Shown piece after piece: positions 46,728 through 55,937 of a DNA stretch of 64,000 nt. Numbering within the stretch: the stretch's first letter is position 1; every line of letters begins with the position of its first letter. The position numbers were made by a program, and so were the translations under genes. The stretch is from an uncultured Clostridia bacterium (GTDB lineage: Bacteria > Bacillota > Clostridia > Oscillospirales > Ruminococcaceae), in NCBI GenBank assembly GCA_947630825.1, contig CANRJA010000003.1:1-64000 (forward strand), in the 5' to 3' direction. Below the pieces are notes generated by a model. The model made no database searches. It was not told the DNA's origin and worked only from the letters and a program-made list of their open reading frames with translations.

Positions 46728-48716
46728 TTATGATATATCCGCCATCTCTAAGTAATCGTGCCCGTTGATTGAAATAAAATCCTTTCGGCCTTGAAGATTA
46801 TCTCCCAACAGCATATCGAACATAAACGACGTATGCTCTGTCTCCTCGTGAGGAAGCACCTGTATAAGTCTTCTAGTCTCGGGGTTCATTGTTGTTAAAT
46901 TCATCATTTCAGGCTCGTTCTCGCCAAGACCTTTAGAACGCTGCAAGGTGTACTTCTTATCCCCTATCATCGACAAAATCTCTGCTTTTTCTCTTTCATC
47001 GTATGCAAAGTATGTCTTGTCCTTAGTGGTTATCTCAAACAGCGGAGATTCCGCAATATAAACATACCCCTTATCAATAAGCGTAGGCGTTAGACGGTAC
47101 AGCATAGTAAGTATCAGTGTTCTTATCTGAAAGCCGTCAACATCGGCATCAGTGCATATGACAATTTTATTGAATTTCAGTGCGTCAAGGTTAAACAGCG
47201 AAATCTCCTTATTTGCCTTTGCTTTTACCTCAACTCCGCAGCCGAGAATTTTTATAAGGTCTGTTATAATTTCGCTCTTGAAAATCTTATCATAATCAGC
47301 CTTCAAGCAGTTGAGTATTTTTCCTCTTACCGGAATAACCGCCTGAAATTCAGCGTCTCTTGCCAGCTTAACAGCGCCGAGCGCTGAATCTCCCTCAACT
47401 ATATAAAGCTCACGCCTTGTAACGTCCTTTGTACGGCAGTCAACAAACTTTTCAACCATATTCGCCAAATCCATTGACTGCGAAAGCGTTTTCTTTAAAT
47501 TAAGTCTTGTCTTCTCCGACTTCTCCCTGCTCCGCTTGTTTATAAGTACCTGCTCTGCTATTTTTAAAGCCTCATCGGGATTTTCTATAAAATACACCTC
47601 AAGCTGATGCTTTAAAAAATCTGTCATACAGTCGTAGATAAACTTATTGGTTATAGCCTTTTTTGTCTGGTTCTCGTAAGACGTCTGAGTGGAGAACGAG
47701 CTTGAAACCAAAACCAGACAATCCTCAACGTCCTCAAAAGTAATGGGCTTTTCGTTTTTGGTGTACTTGTTATTCTGCTTTAAATAGCTGTCTATCTGTG
47801 AGCGAAAAGCCTGTCTGACAGCCTTTTCTGGCGAGCCTCCGTGCTCTAAGAAGCTGGAATTGTGATAATACTCAGAAAACTTCACCTTATTTGAAAAGGT
47901 AAAAGCAACACCCAGCTTTACCTTATATTCCTCTTTGTCCTCTCTATCCTTTCCCTTTCGGTCCGCATAACAGGTCTGTATTGAAGTTAAATTATTGCCG
48001 TTTGCAATCTCAGCAACATAATCGGATATTCCGTTTTCATAAAAGTAAGTCTTTTCATCAAACGAGCCTTTTTCGTTTTGAGTCCTCAGAACAAACTTGA
48101 CATTTGGATTAACTACCGCTTGCTTTTTAAGTATATCCTCAAAGTATTCGTTTTCAATATTTATGTCGGTAAAAACGTCTAAATCTGCTCTCCAGCGTGT
48201 TTTTGTACCCGTCTTTTTCCTTGTCGTAGGTTCCTTTTTCAGTCCCCCGACGTTTTCTCCCTTTTCAAAATGAAGATTGTATTTATAACCGTCTCTGTAT
48301 ACCTCAACGTCCATAAACTCAGACGCATACTGAGTAGCGCAGGCGCCCAGACCGTTAAGACCGAGAGAAAATTCATAGTTATCGCCGGAATTGTTATTGT
48401 ACTTCCCCCCTGCGTAAAGCTCGCAGTATACAAGCTCCCAGTTATAGCAGTTCTCGCTTTTGTTGAAATCTACCGGACAGCCTCGTCCGAAATCCTCGAC
48501 TTCAATAACATTGTCACTGTATTTAGTAAGAATAATCTTATCACCGTTGCCGTCTCTAGCCTCGTCGATAGAGTTTGACAATATCTCAAATACCGAGTGC
48601 TTGCAACCTTCAAGACCGTCAGAGCCGAATATTACGGCAGGACGCTTTCTTACACGTTCCGCGCCCTTTAAAGATGTTATGGCTTCGTTATCATAGCTGT
48701 TATTTTTCTTTGCCAT
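46728..48716 (-). CDS. parE: DNA topoisomerase IV-like subunit B
   Basis: A 662-aa ATPase subunit partner of ParC. The GHKL site includes EVEDFGRGCPVDFN and LGLNGLGACATQYAS; the TOPRIM domain has IVEGDSALGA and CTDADVDGFQIRTLI. It is divergent in sequence from the usual GyrB/ParE, for example a shortened ATP lid and NSIDEARDG, as seen in the second topoisomerase II of Clostridia. It has its own promoter and leads into parC. Confidence 0.92.
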   Translation of the reverse strand: MAKKNNSYDNEAITSLKGAERVRKRPAVIFGSDGLEGCKHSVFEILSNSIDEARDGNGDKIILTKYSDNVIEVEDFGRGCPVDFNKSENCYNWELVYCELYAGGKYNNNSGDNYEFSLGLNGLGACATQYASEFMDVEVYRDGYKYNLHFEKGENVGGLKKEPTTRKKTGTKTRWRADLDVFTDINIENEYFEDILKKQAVVNPNVKFVLRTQNEKGSFDEKTYFYENGISDYVAEIANGNNLTSIQTCYADRKGKDREDKEEYKVKLGVAFTFSNKVKFSEYYHNSSFLEHGGSPEKAVRQAFRSQIDSYLKQNNKYTKNEKPITFEDVEDCLVLVSSSFSTQTSYENQTKKAITNKFIYDCMTDFLKHQLEVYFIENPDEALKIAEQVLINKRSREKSEKTRLNLKKTLSQSMDLANMVEKFVDCRTKDVTRRELYIVEGDSALGAVKLARDAEFQAVIPVRGKILNCLKADYDKIFKSEIITDLIKILGCGVEVKAKANKEISLFNLDALKFNKIVICTDADVDGFQIRTLILTMLYRLTPTLIDKGYVYIAESPLFEITTKDKTYFAYDEREKAEILSMIGDKKYTLQRSKGLGENEPEMMNLTTMNPETRRLIQVLPHEETEHTSFMFDMLLGDNLQGRKDFISINGHDYLEMADIS

Positions 48717-48790
48717 AAAAATAGTTCCCTCTCTTTGTTCTTTATGAATTTAATTATCCTTTGTTTTATATAATTTATACATATATAGAT

Positions 48791-48820
48791 AGTATACCAC
48801 AACATATATGGTTTTGTAAA
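48791..48820 (-). promoter_or_regulatory. Promoter of parE-parC
   Basis: TTTACA (48815-48820) and TATACT (48791-48796) with an 18-bp spacer, TG just before the -10. The leader to the parE ATG is about 70 nt. Confidence 0.65.
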
Positions 48821-48958
48821 CAGTTACATACCATATTTGTTAAAATTATCTGAATTTAATGACAATAAAATAATCTATTATTATATGCATAACTTGAAAA
48901 TGTGTGAATATAATGCTAAAGGAAGAAGCTAAAATAATCCAAAGGAGGATGACTTTTA

Positions 48959-50509
48959 ATGGACTTAACCATAAATCACGAGAGCTTTATATCAAACGAG
49001 ATTTCATTCGACGGCAGCAGCGAGCAATCTGTTGAGCTTGATTACATACTTCCCGACTATCTTCCCGATATATTCAGAATTTTAAAGTGTTCATTTTATC
49101 CAAAGGTAATTTCCCACAGTGTGAACGGTGAAAAACTTATCTTTGATTTAACACTGTCAATAAAAATTCTTTACTTATCAAATGATTCGTCAAGTATAAA
49201 CTGCATTGAGCAAAAGCAAAACTACACCAAAACTGTTGACCTTTCCTGCACTCCTGAAAATCCATGCTTTAAGATAACTCCCTGCGCCGATTATGTAAAT
49301 TGCAGAGTAGTAAACTCAAGAAGGCTGGATATAAGAGGAGCAATTACTACAAAAATAATTCTGGAAAGCGAAAAAACAACCGATATAATTTCAAACGCAA
49401 AAGGTCTTAATGTTGAACTTAAAAAGGAGTATGTAACCTTCCCTGCAAAAAGACTGACAGCAGCAAAAAGGATTACAATAACCGAAGAGATAGAGCTTAA
49501 CAAGTCAAAGGGCAAAATAAACTCAGTAATAAAATCCGATTGTATAATAAACAGCTTTGATAAAAAAATAATCGCCAACAAGCTTATTATAAAGGGCGAA
49601 GCAAAGGTATCTTTGCTTTACAACTGCGAAACTGAAAGCGACGAACCGCAAAGTATAGAGACTGTTAAATTCTCTGTTCCGTTCAGCCAGATTATAGATA
49701 TTGACGGAATTAATGAGCAGTATGAGGCTATGACCAATATTTCAATTGCTTCGCTTGAGCTTATTCCAAACAAATCAAGCGACGCAAGCGAAATAGAATG
49801 TGAAATAATTATGCTAATAAACTGCATTGCTTTCAGGTATGACACACTAGAGCTTGCAACCGACGCATACTCAACAAAATACCAATGCGATTTCGACTGT
49901 GCAGATATAAAGGTAGAAAAAAAGCCGGTAGAAGTTAAGGAAAATCAAACGATCAAAGCGGAACTCACCTGCCGTGATTCTGAAATAAACACTGCCGTTG
50001 ACGTTTGGGCAAAGCCGTTTAATATTCAGAGCAAGTATAACACAACTAAAAAGAGCTTTTTGGTTTTCGGTAACATAGAAATAGGCGCAATCGCAAAAGA
50101 CGAAAACGGATGCCCTTTATATCTTGAAGATACAATTTCATTTGAGCACTGTCTTGATATAAATGTAGATGAAAATTCAACATCAGAGCTAAATGTATAT
50201 ATTGATAACTGCACATTTACAATAGCTTCTTCGGATAAAATTGAAATAAAAGCCGAGCTGTTCGTAAGCGGATATGTAAAAGAGCTTGATTCAAGAAAGC
50301 TCATTACTTCAATAAATGTAAGCGAGGAAAATTTAAAAACACGAGAAAACTGCTATGCTGTTAAACTTTACTATGCAGAACAGAATGAAGACATTTGGGA
50401 AATTGCAAAGAAATTCTCTACATCAGTATCTGCAATTGCCCAGGAAAACGACTTATCAGACAGCACAAAACTTCAGCGCGGAATGCTTCTCATTCCCATT
50501 CTTGACTAA
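48959..50509 (+). CDS. DUF3794 (SPOCS) protein with C-terminal LysM domain
   Basis: A 516-aa protein. The N-terminus VELDYILPDYLPDIFRIL is typical of DUF3794 proteins, which repeat the domain (about 30-160 and 310-450). Residues about 462-512 are a LysM domain (YYAEQNEDIWEIAKKFS, ending QRGMLLIPIL) that can bind peptidoglycan. Such proteins are linked to the spore coat or cortex. AAAGGAGG precedes the ATG. It is followed by spoIVA after 14 nt, so a coat function is likely. Confidence 0.88.
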   Translation: MDLTINHESFISNEISFDGSSEQSVELDYILPDYLPDIFRILKCSFYPKVISHSVNGEKLIFDLTLSIKILYLSNDSSSINCIEQKQNYTKTVDLSCTPENPCFKITPCADYVNCRVVNSRRLDIRGAITTKIILESEKTTDIISNAKGLNVELKKEYVTFPAKRLTAAKRITITEEIELNKSKGKINSVIKSDCIINSFDKKIIANKLIIKGEAKVSLLYNCETESDEPQSIETVKFSVPFSQIIDIDGINEQYEAMTNISIASLELIPNKSSDASEIECEIIMLINCIAFRYDTLELATDAYSTKYQCDFDCADIKVEKKPVEVKENQTIKAELTCRDSEINTAVDVWAKPFNIQSKYNTTKKSFLVFGNIEIGAIAKDENGCPLYLEDTISFEHCLDINVDENSTSELNVYIDNCTFTIASSDKIEIKAELFVSGYVKELDSRKLITSINVSEENLKTRENCYAVKLYYAEQNEDIWEIAKKFSTSVSAIAQENDLSDSTKLQRGMLLIPILD

Positions 50510-50523
50510 GGAGGTACATATCA

Positions 50524-52002
50524 TTGAACAGTGAAAAAATATATTCCGATATTGCCAAACGCACAGGCGGAGATATTTATATCGGCGTTGTCGGACCTGT
50601 AAGAACAGGTAAATCCACATTTATTCAAAAATTTATGGAGACGCTCGTTATCCCCAATATTGATAACGAGTATGTAAAAGAGCGTGCAGTAGATGAGCTT
50701 CCCCAGTCGGCAGGCGGAAAAACAATTATGACTACCGAGCCAAAGTTTATCCCTGAGGACGCTGTTGAACTCACCCTTGACGACGGAGCAAAATTCTCTG
50801 TGAGAATGATAGACTGCGTTGGATACGTTATACCAAGCTCTGTCGGATATTTTGAGGACGAAGCTCCCAGAATGGTCAACACCCCGTGGTTTGACAAAGA
50901 GGTACCATTTAATATGGCTGCTGAAATCGGAACTCAGAAGGTTATTTCTGAGCATTCAACTATCGGTCTTGTAGTTACGACCGACGGAAGTATAACAGAC
51001 CTCCCACGTGACGAGTATGAAGAAAGCGAACAGCGGGTCATAAAAGAGCTTTCTGAAATCAACAAGCCGTTTGTTGTGCTGTTAAACTGTCTTGAACCAA
51101 GATCTGAAGCCTCACAAAACCTCTGCGAGGAACTCAGAGAAAAATACAAAACAACAGTTATGGCTGTCAACTGTCTCGACCTTGATGAGTCTGACATAAT
51201 GGAGATAATATCCCAGATACTATATGAGTTCCCTATCAGAGAAATAAACATAAATATGCCTAAGTGGATAAATACTCTTGAAAAAACTCACTGGCTCAAA
51301 GAGAACATTTTCACTTCAATAAAAGAGGCAACAAAAAATCTCGAACATATCCGCGAAGTAAGAAACTGCACCGATTTTATCAGTGCAAATGAAAACATAA
51401 CAAACTGCTTTATTGATCAGATGGATCTGGGCAAAGGCACAGTGGTTATGAACATCACGCTTAACAGCAGTCTGTTCTTTAAGATAATCGGAGAAGCCAC
51501 ACACCTTAACATTAATGATGAGAGCGATTTGCTTCCTCAGATTTTAAAGCTCAAAAAAATTAAAGATGAGTATGAAAAATTTGAAAGCGCATTGGCAGAG
51601 GTAGAGGCAACAGGCTACGGTATTGTAATGCCCTCAACTGAGGAGCTTACGTTAGATGAGCCTGAAATAATCAAGCAGGGCGGACAGTACGGCATAAAGC
51701 TTAAAGCGACCGCTCCGTCAATTCATATGATGAAGGCAAATATTACCACTGAAATCAATCCTATTGTCGGAAGCGAAAAGCAGTCGGAAGAGCTGGTTAT
51801 GTATATGCTTAACGATTTCGAGGAAGCCCCCGAAAAAATCTGGGAATCCAATATCTTCGGCAAATCTCTTAACGAGCTTGTAAACGAAGGACTTCACAAT
51901 AAGCTGCATAAGCTACCACCCGAAGCACGTCAAAAGCTGAGCGAGGCTGTTGAGCGAATCATAAATGAAGGCTGTTCAGGTCTTATATGTTTTATTATCT
52001 AA
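50524..52002 (+). CDS. spoIVA: Stage IV sporulation protein A
   Basis: A 492-aa ATPase that polymerises on the forespore surface to build the coat basement layer, anchored by SpoVM. The Walker A is GPVRTGKS; TEPKFIPEDAVEL, DCVGYVIPS and the C-terminal INEGCSGLICFII are family features. The start is a TTG at 50524 with GGAGG 9 nt upstream. It pairs functionally with spoVM at 19.3 kb in this window. Confidence 0.96.
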   Translation: MNSEKIYSDIAKRTGGDIYIGVVGPVRTGKSTFIQKFMETLVIPNIDNEYVKERAVDELPQSAGGKTIMTTEPKFIPEDAVELTLDDGAKFSVRMIDCVGYVIPSSVGYFEDEAPRMVNTPWFDKEVPFNMAAEIGTQKVISEHSTIGLVVTTDGSITDLPRDEYEESEQRVIKELSEINKPFVVLLNCLEPRSEASQNLCEELREKYKTTVMAVNCLDLDESDIMEIISQILYEFPIREININMPKWINTLEKTHWLKENIFTSIKEATKNLEHIREVRNCTDFISANENITNCFIDQMDLGKGTVVMNITLNSSLFFKIIGEATHLNINDESDLLPQILKLKKIKDEYEKFESALAEVEATGYGIVMPSTEELTLDEPEIIKQGGQYGIKLKATAPSIHMMKANITTEINPIVGSEKQSEELVMYMLNDFEEAPEKIWESNIFGKSLNELVNEGLHNKLHKLPPEARQKLSEAVERIINEGCSGLICFII

Positions 52003-52013
52003 CTATATAAAGA

Positions 52014-52052
52014 AAAACACCCAAGGAGAATTTAATCTCTTTGGGTGTTTTA
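52014..52052. terminator. Terminator of the DUF3794-spoIVA operon
   Basis: AAACACCCAA and TTGGGTGTTT pair (inner GGAGA/TCTC adds to the stem), T run after it. It can also work for the convergent PII-like gene. Confidence 0.9.
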
Positions 52053-52117
52053 ATATGTAACAAATTTTTTAAACCTTTATAAGCAGTGAACCATTTAATG
52101 TCAATTAGTTTTAAATA

Positions 52118-52459
52118 TCAATCTTCTTTTAATCCCTCGAAGAATGACACAGGCATTCCCAGTAAAATTCCTGAGTTCGGAATTGACAAGTCACCGAACA
52201 CCTTGTTTATAGCCTTTCTTGCGTCATCAACCTTAGAATCCTTTACAGCGAACAGAATAGTTTTGCTGGACATTTCCGTTTCGCCCTTTAGCATAGTTGT
52301 TAAAACATCAAACATAGGAAGTTCTTCCATATCCTTTATTGAATTTGCCATACCTGTGCTGGACAAAACCGTAGCTCCCCTTATGTCAGCAAGCGCAAGC
52401 TCCTTCATAAGCTGATCGATCTTTTCTTCTTTTTTAGTTACAAAAATTAATAGTTGCAT
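52118..52459 (-). CDS. PII-like protein
   Basis: A 113-aa protein with the alternating beta-alpha pattern of PII/CutA-type ferredoxin-fold proteins (MQLLIFVTKKEEKIDQLMKE, then RGATVLSSTGM). The T-loop-like stretch is at about residues 38-62. It does not carry the classical GlnB signature, and it is not the DarA type. A ligand-sensing role is likely but the ligand is unknown. GGAGG lies before the ATG. The promoter is 160 nt upstream, leaving a long leader. Confidence 0.68.
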   Translation of the reverse strand: MQLLIFVTKKEEKIDQLMKELALADIRGATVLSSTGMANSIKDMEELPMFDVLTTMLKGETEMSSKTILFAVKDSKVDDARKAINKVFGDLSIPNSGILLGMPVSFFEGLKED

Positions 52460-52617
52460 TCTACTCGCCTCCTGTTATAATTGAAAAAAGGATACGCAAA
52501 CCCGTTTCTCGCTTTCTACTACCCTACACTTAAAACCGCTTTTGTACTTCAATCACTCGCTTATTTTATCATTTACAGTTTTGCCACTTCCAGAAGCCTT
52601 TAAATTAATTCAATGTA

Positions 52618-52646
52618 AGTATACCATATTTGACCGAAAAAGTAAA
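52618..52646 (-). promoter_or_regulatory. Promoter of the PII-like gene
   Basis: TTTACT (52641-52646) and TATACT (52618-52623), spacer 17 bp, TGG before the -10. Confidence 0.65.
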
Positions 52647-52732
52647 GCGAAATTATATAGAATTTGTCTTATTTGCTTACATATATTTGCAAATCGCAAA
52701 AACTCAAATAAAATAAGAAAGATATAAAAAAA

Positions 52733-52752
52733 CATTCGGAACATTCCGAATG
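52733..52752 (-). terminator. Terminator of tRNA-Thr
   Basis: CATTCGG and CCGAATG pair with a 6-nt loop, followed by seven T residues on the minus strand. Confidence 0.85.
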
Positions 52753-52871
52753 CTTTTGCATTTTCTCTGCTATTTTCAGCCTAACATTTCATAAGCTATA
52801 CGTTTAACTTACTTTTAAATAGAACTGCACGTAAACATTTCTCTTGCTTCTAACTACAAGGTTCAACGAAA

Positions 52872-52947
<76 letters not shown>

Positions 52948-52961
52948 ATTAATAATTTAAT

Positions 52962-52990
52962 ATTATATACTACTTTGCTTCGGTTGTCAA
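52962..52990 (-). promoter_or_regulatory. Consensus promoter of tRNA-Thr
   Basis: TTGACA (52985-52990) and TATAAT (52962-52967), spacer 17 bp. Confidence 0.9.
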
Positions 52991-53076
52991 CAGTTTTTAC
53001 GATAATTAAAAGTTAGTTAAAATTTACCCACTATAAGGGTCAAATATGAATAATTTAAGAAATTTTGCAAAAGTGC

Positions 53077-53105
53077 TTGCAATTTTAAAAGAAATCTGTT
53101 AAACT
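53077..53105 (+). promoter_or_regulatory. Promoter of rpmB
   Basis: TTGCAA (53077-53082) and TAAACT (53100-53105), spacer 17 bp, about 45 nt before the ATG. Confidence 0.65.
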
Positions 53106-53150
53106 AATGTAGTTGCAATTATAATAAGGTTCAAAAGGAGGTGCAGTCGT

Positions 53151-53336
53151 ATGGCAAAATGCGATTTTTGCGGAAAGGGTGTAACTTTCGGAGCTGCAGT
53201 ATCTCACTCTCACAGAAGAACAAACAGAGCATGGAAGCCTAATGTTAAAAGAGTAAAGGCAATCGTAAACGGCACTCCTTGTCACGTTCACGCATGCACA
53301 AGATGCTTACGTTCCGGAAAGGTAACAAGAGCATAA
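53151..53336 (+). CDS. rpmB: 50S ribosomal protein L28
   Basis: A 61-aa zinc-type L28: AKCDFCGKGVTFGAAVSHSH at the start and a second CxxC-like pair (CHVHACTRC) at the end, so four cysteines can hold zinc. In B. subtilis rpmB is next to spoVM; here it stands alone 34 kb away. AAAGGAGG lies upstream. A terminator follows. Confidence 0.96.
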   Translation: MAKCDFCGKGVTFGAAVSHSHRRTNRAWKPNVKRVKAIVNGTPCHVHACTRCLRSGKVTRA

Positions 53337-53352
53337 TCAAATAGCTTTATTA

Positions 53353-53385
53353 GGACAGCGGATATTATTATCGGCTGTTCTTTTT
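53353..53385 (+). terminator. Terminator of rpmB
   Basis: GGACAGC (53353-53359) pairs with GCTGTTC (53374-53380, one G-U), then TTTTT. Confidence 0.8.
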
Positions 53386-53396
53386 ATTATTACAAA

Positions 53397-53425
53397 ACAT
53401 CCGCAAGCATACAGCTTACGGATGT
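53397..53425 (-). terminator. Terminator of the LTA synthase-like gene
   Basis: ACATCCGCAAGC and GCTTACGGATGT pair nearly fully (12 bp, one mismatch), with T residues on the minus-strand side. Confidence 0.85.
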
Positions 53426-53430
53426 TGTTT

Positions 53431-55746
53431 TTATGACGCCTTCTTTGTTTTTGCCTTTGTTAAAATATTCTGTTCGATCTGTTTTATTTCTGAAGCGCTA
53501 TCGGTACTGTCTGACGTATCGGCTTCCTGACTTTTAGCTATCATATCGTGGAATATTATCGAACTTGAAATATTCATTCTGTTCTCGGCATACTCGCTTC
53601 TCTCCTGAATATATAACTCGTCAACAGCATCATTATTGTACCTTTCCAAAAGCTTTTCAGAAGTGTAATTCATCCTGTTTTCGTTAAGAAAATCAGTGTT
53701 GTCTTTAAGCTTTGGCAAGCCGTTTGAATAATCGTAAACCTGATTACACGGAATAGATTTGACTGCATTTTCATATTTATCCAAATCAAAGTATTCCTGC
53801 TTTGAATTTGAATAGTATATTTTATTAGTAATGAAGTTTGCATTTGGGAATACTACGATATTGTCTTTTGCATAGCTGCTGAACAAGTCGTGTCCCAAAG
53901 CGTATTCATCGTGAAAGCCGAACATATTTCCAAGCGTTGGCAAAGCGTCATACATTCCCGCTACAGAGGTTACTTCTATCGGCTCATACTCCTTGTGATC
54001 CTTTGTCCAAATTATAAACGGAACACGTCTATTGATGTTGTAGCAATACTCGTCAACAGGGATATACCCCTCATCGCCCTCGCTTAAAACGCTTTCTGTG
54101 TAAGGGTCATAATTTAGATAATAATTGTATTCGCTTTCCTTGATTTTAGCGTCATGGTCGCCGTATAGAACAACTACCGTATTTTCCAAAAGACCTTTGG
54201 AATCCAGTTCGTTTATAAATTCGCCGATAGCCTCGTCAGCATAGTGAACCGACTTAAAATAGCTTCCCAGCTTTGTTCCCTCTAAAAACGGAGCCGACGC
54301 ACTTTCATATTTACCTGTTTCTTCGTTAAGCCTCTGATATTTAAAATCAACTTCATAATCGCTGTAATTTTCTATATCGGTAAACGGAGTGTGATTAGTC
54401 AGCATAATCAAAGTTCCGTAAAACTTATTATGCTCCTTTGCAATACCTTGAATTATATCGCTCGATTGTCTGAAAAACGATTTATCAGACAGCCCCAGCC
54501 CTATAGTTTCATCAATGTCATAATCTGTCGTGTAGTTATAGAATTTATCATACCCAAGAGATTTGTGCAGCTTTAATCTGTTCCAATACGAGCCGTTGTT
54601 TCCGTGCATTGAAAATGTATAGTATCCCTGCTCTTTCAAGAGCTTCTGTATTGATATATAGGTTCTGTCGCAATAGTTTATCGCAACAGTTCCGCTTGAA
54701 GCCGGCATAAGCGAAGTACTGAACGTAAACTCGGAATCAGAGCTTGTTCCTACACTTTCCTGAGCATAGAAGTTAGAAAAGTAAATACCCTCGCCGGCAA
54801 GCTTGTTAAGGTTAGGGGTAAGCTCCTGACCGTTTATTTTAGTGTCCATTGTAAACTGCTGAATACTCTCCGCGTGTATAACTATAACATTCTTACCTTT
54901 AAAGATATCTGTATACTCATTAATATCGCTTACAGGGTCAGCCTCTTCCTTATCGTCGTAAAAGGCATGAAAAGCATCTGCGCTTTCCCTTTCTCCAAAC
55001 AGAACATTGAGCTGAGCCTTTGTACTTGTTACAATATCGCTGAATGTATAAGTGTAAAGCCCGAACGCCGATAAAACGTATTCCCTGTTCCATGAATTAC
55101 CCAGTCTTGAAATATCAGTTTTAGTAAGTGTTGTTACAAATAATACTGCAAACGCCAATCCCACAAACAAAGTGTTTCTGGCAGCCTTTCTAAAGCTTTT
55201 TTTGCTTTTATTGTCCAGTCGTTCAAAGTAGGTTTGCTTCTTTCTTAGAAGAATATAAATTATAATATATATTAAAATAGAAAATAAAAAAACAAGGTCT
55301 TTTGCTTCGAGAATATTCTCTGTTACGGCGTCTATAACCCCGCCAAGCTGCGACGCCGTTGAAAAAAGAGATACCGAGATAAACGATTTATAATTGGTAT
55401 AGTAAATCGAGTTAGCCATAGACAGCACTGAAAACACGCTGAGCCAAATTATATAATAGACAAATCTTTTTCTCGGCTTTATAAAGTAACCGAACAAGCC
55501 GATTATCAGTATTACTGCTGCATCTGCAAGCAAAGGCTTTATTGAAAAATAATTTTTAACTGTGAAAAAACGTAAAACTGTTGCATTTAAAAGCATCAAA
55601 ACCACATATGACAAAAACAAAATATTGTTCTTTATATACTTTATTATGCCGTTTTTAATTCTAATGAGTTTGCCATTTATATTATGAGATTTATTTTTGC
55701 CATCCAAAGTTATACTTTCCATGTCAGTTGATTTTTTTTCTTCCAC
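53431..55746 (-). CDS. LTA synthase family sulfatase-type protein
   Basis: A 771-aa membrane enzyme. Five hydrophobic segments (about 35-225) precede an extracellular sulfatase-fold domain (about 290-640): VIVIHAESIQQF metal-site Glu, GTSSDSEFTFST, and YGDHDAKI. The family transfers glycerol phosphate from phosphatidylglycerol to build lipoteichoic acid. The usual nucleophile Thr in GKTSDSE is Ser here (GTSSDSE). A C-terminal extension of about 100 residues is predicted coiled coil. Start is a GTG at 55746 with GGAGG 9 nt upstream. Confidence 0.9.
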   Translation of the reverse strand: MEEKKSTDMESITLDGKNKSHNINGKLIRIKNGIIKYIKNNILFLSYVVLMLLNATVLRFFTVKNYFSIKPLLADAAVILIIGLFGYFIKPRKRFVYYIIWLSVFSVLSMANSIYYTNYKSFISVSLFSTASQLGGVIDAVTENILEAKDLVFLFSILIYIIIYILLRKKQTYFERLDNKSKKSFRKAARNTLFVGLAFAVLFVTTLTKTDISRLGNSWNREYVLSAFGLYTYTFSDIVTSTKAQLNVLFGERESADAFHAFYDDKEEADPVSDINEYTDIFKGKNVIVIHAESIQQFTMDTKINGQELTPNLNKLAGEGIYFSNFYAQESVGTSSDSEFTFSTSLMPASSGTVAINYCDRTYISIQKLLKEQGYYTFSMHGNNGSYWNRLKLHKSLGYDKFYNYTTDYDIDETIGLGLSDKSFFRQSSDIIQGIAKEHNKFYGTLIMLTNHTPFTDIENYSDYEVDFKYQRLNEETGKYESASAPFLEGTKLGSYFKSVHYADEAIGEFINELDSKGLLENTVVVLYGDHDAKIKESEYNYYLNYDPYTESVLSEGDEGYIPVDEYCYNINRRVPFIIWTKDHKEYEPIEVTSVAGMYDALPTLGNMFGFHDEYALGHDLFSSYAKDNIVVFPNANFITNKIYYSNSKQEYFDLDKYENAVKSIPCNQVYDYSNGLPKLKDNTDFLNENRMNYTSEKLLERYNNDAVDELYIQERSEYAENRMNISSSIIFHDMIAKSQEADTSDSTDSASEIKQIEQNILTKAKTKKAS

Positions 55747-55817
55747 TTCGTATAACCTCCTGATATTTGTAAAAGATAATTAAATCCATTTTTAAAAATC
55801 TGCACACATAATAGATT

Positions 55818-55846
55818 ATTATAGCAAATATCACAATCCTTGTCAA
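55818..55846 (-). promoter_or_regulatory. Consensus promoter of the LTA synthase-like gene
   Basis: TTGACA (55841-55846) and TATAAT (55818-55823), spacer 17 bp. Confidence 0.88.
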
Positions 55847-55884
55847 CCGGTGAAACATCAATAGCTTCTATGCGCAAGACAAAA

Positions 55885-55918
55885 AATCCGCCATTAGCAA
55901 ACCTGCTAAAAGCGGATT
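55885..55918 (-). terminator. Terminator of the GH5 gene
   Basis: AATCCGC/GCGGATT with inner TTAGCA/TGCTAA and a small bulge, followed by T residues on the minus strand, 20 nt past the GH5 stop. Confidence 0.85.
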
Positions 55919-55937
55919 CAAATTAATAACCACTTAA

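Larger units (their letters stand above)
52460..52871 (-). other. Long leader of the PII-like gene and the DNA up to tRNA-Thr
   Basis: This 412-bp gap holds the PII-like leader (about 150 nt, 52460-52611), its promoter, the tRNA terminator at 52733 and a trailer next to the tRNA. No riboswitch class was recognised in the leader. A single GTTAGAAGCAAGAG-like word near 52840, read on the minus strand, resembles the heptamer repeat at 39.4 kb. Confidence 0.6.
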
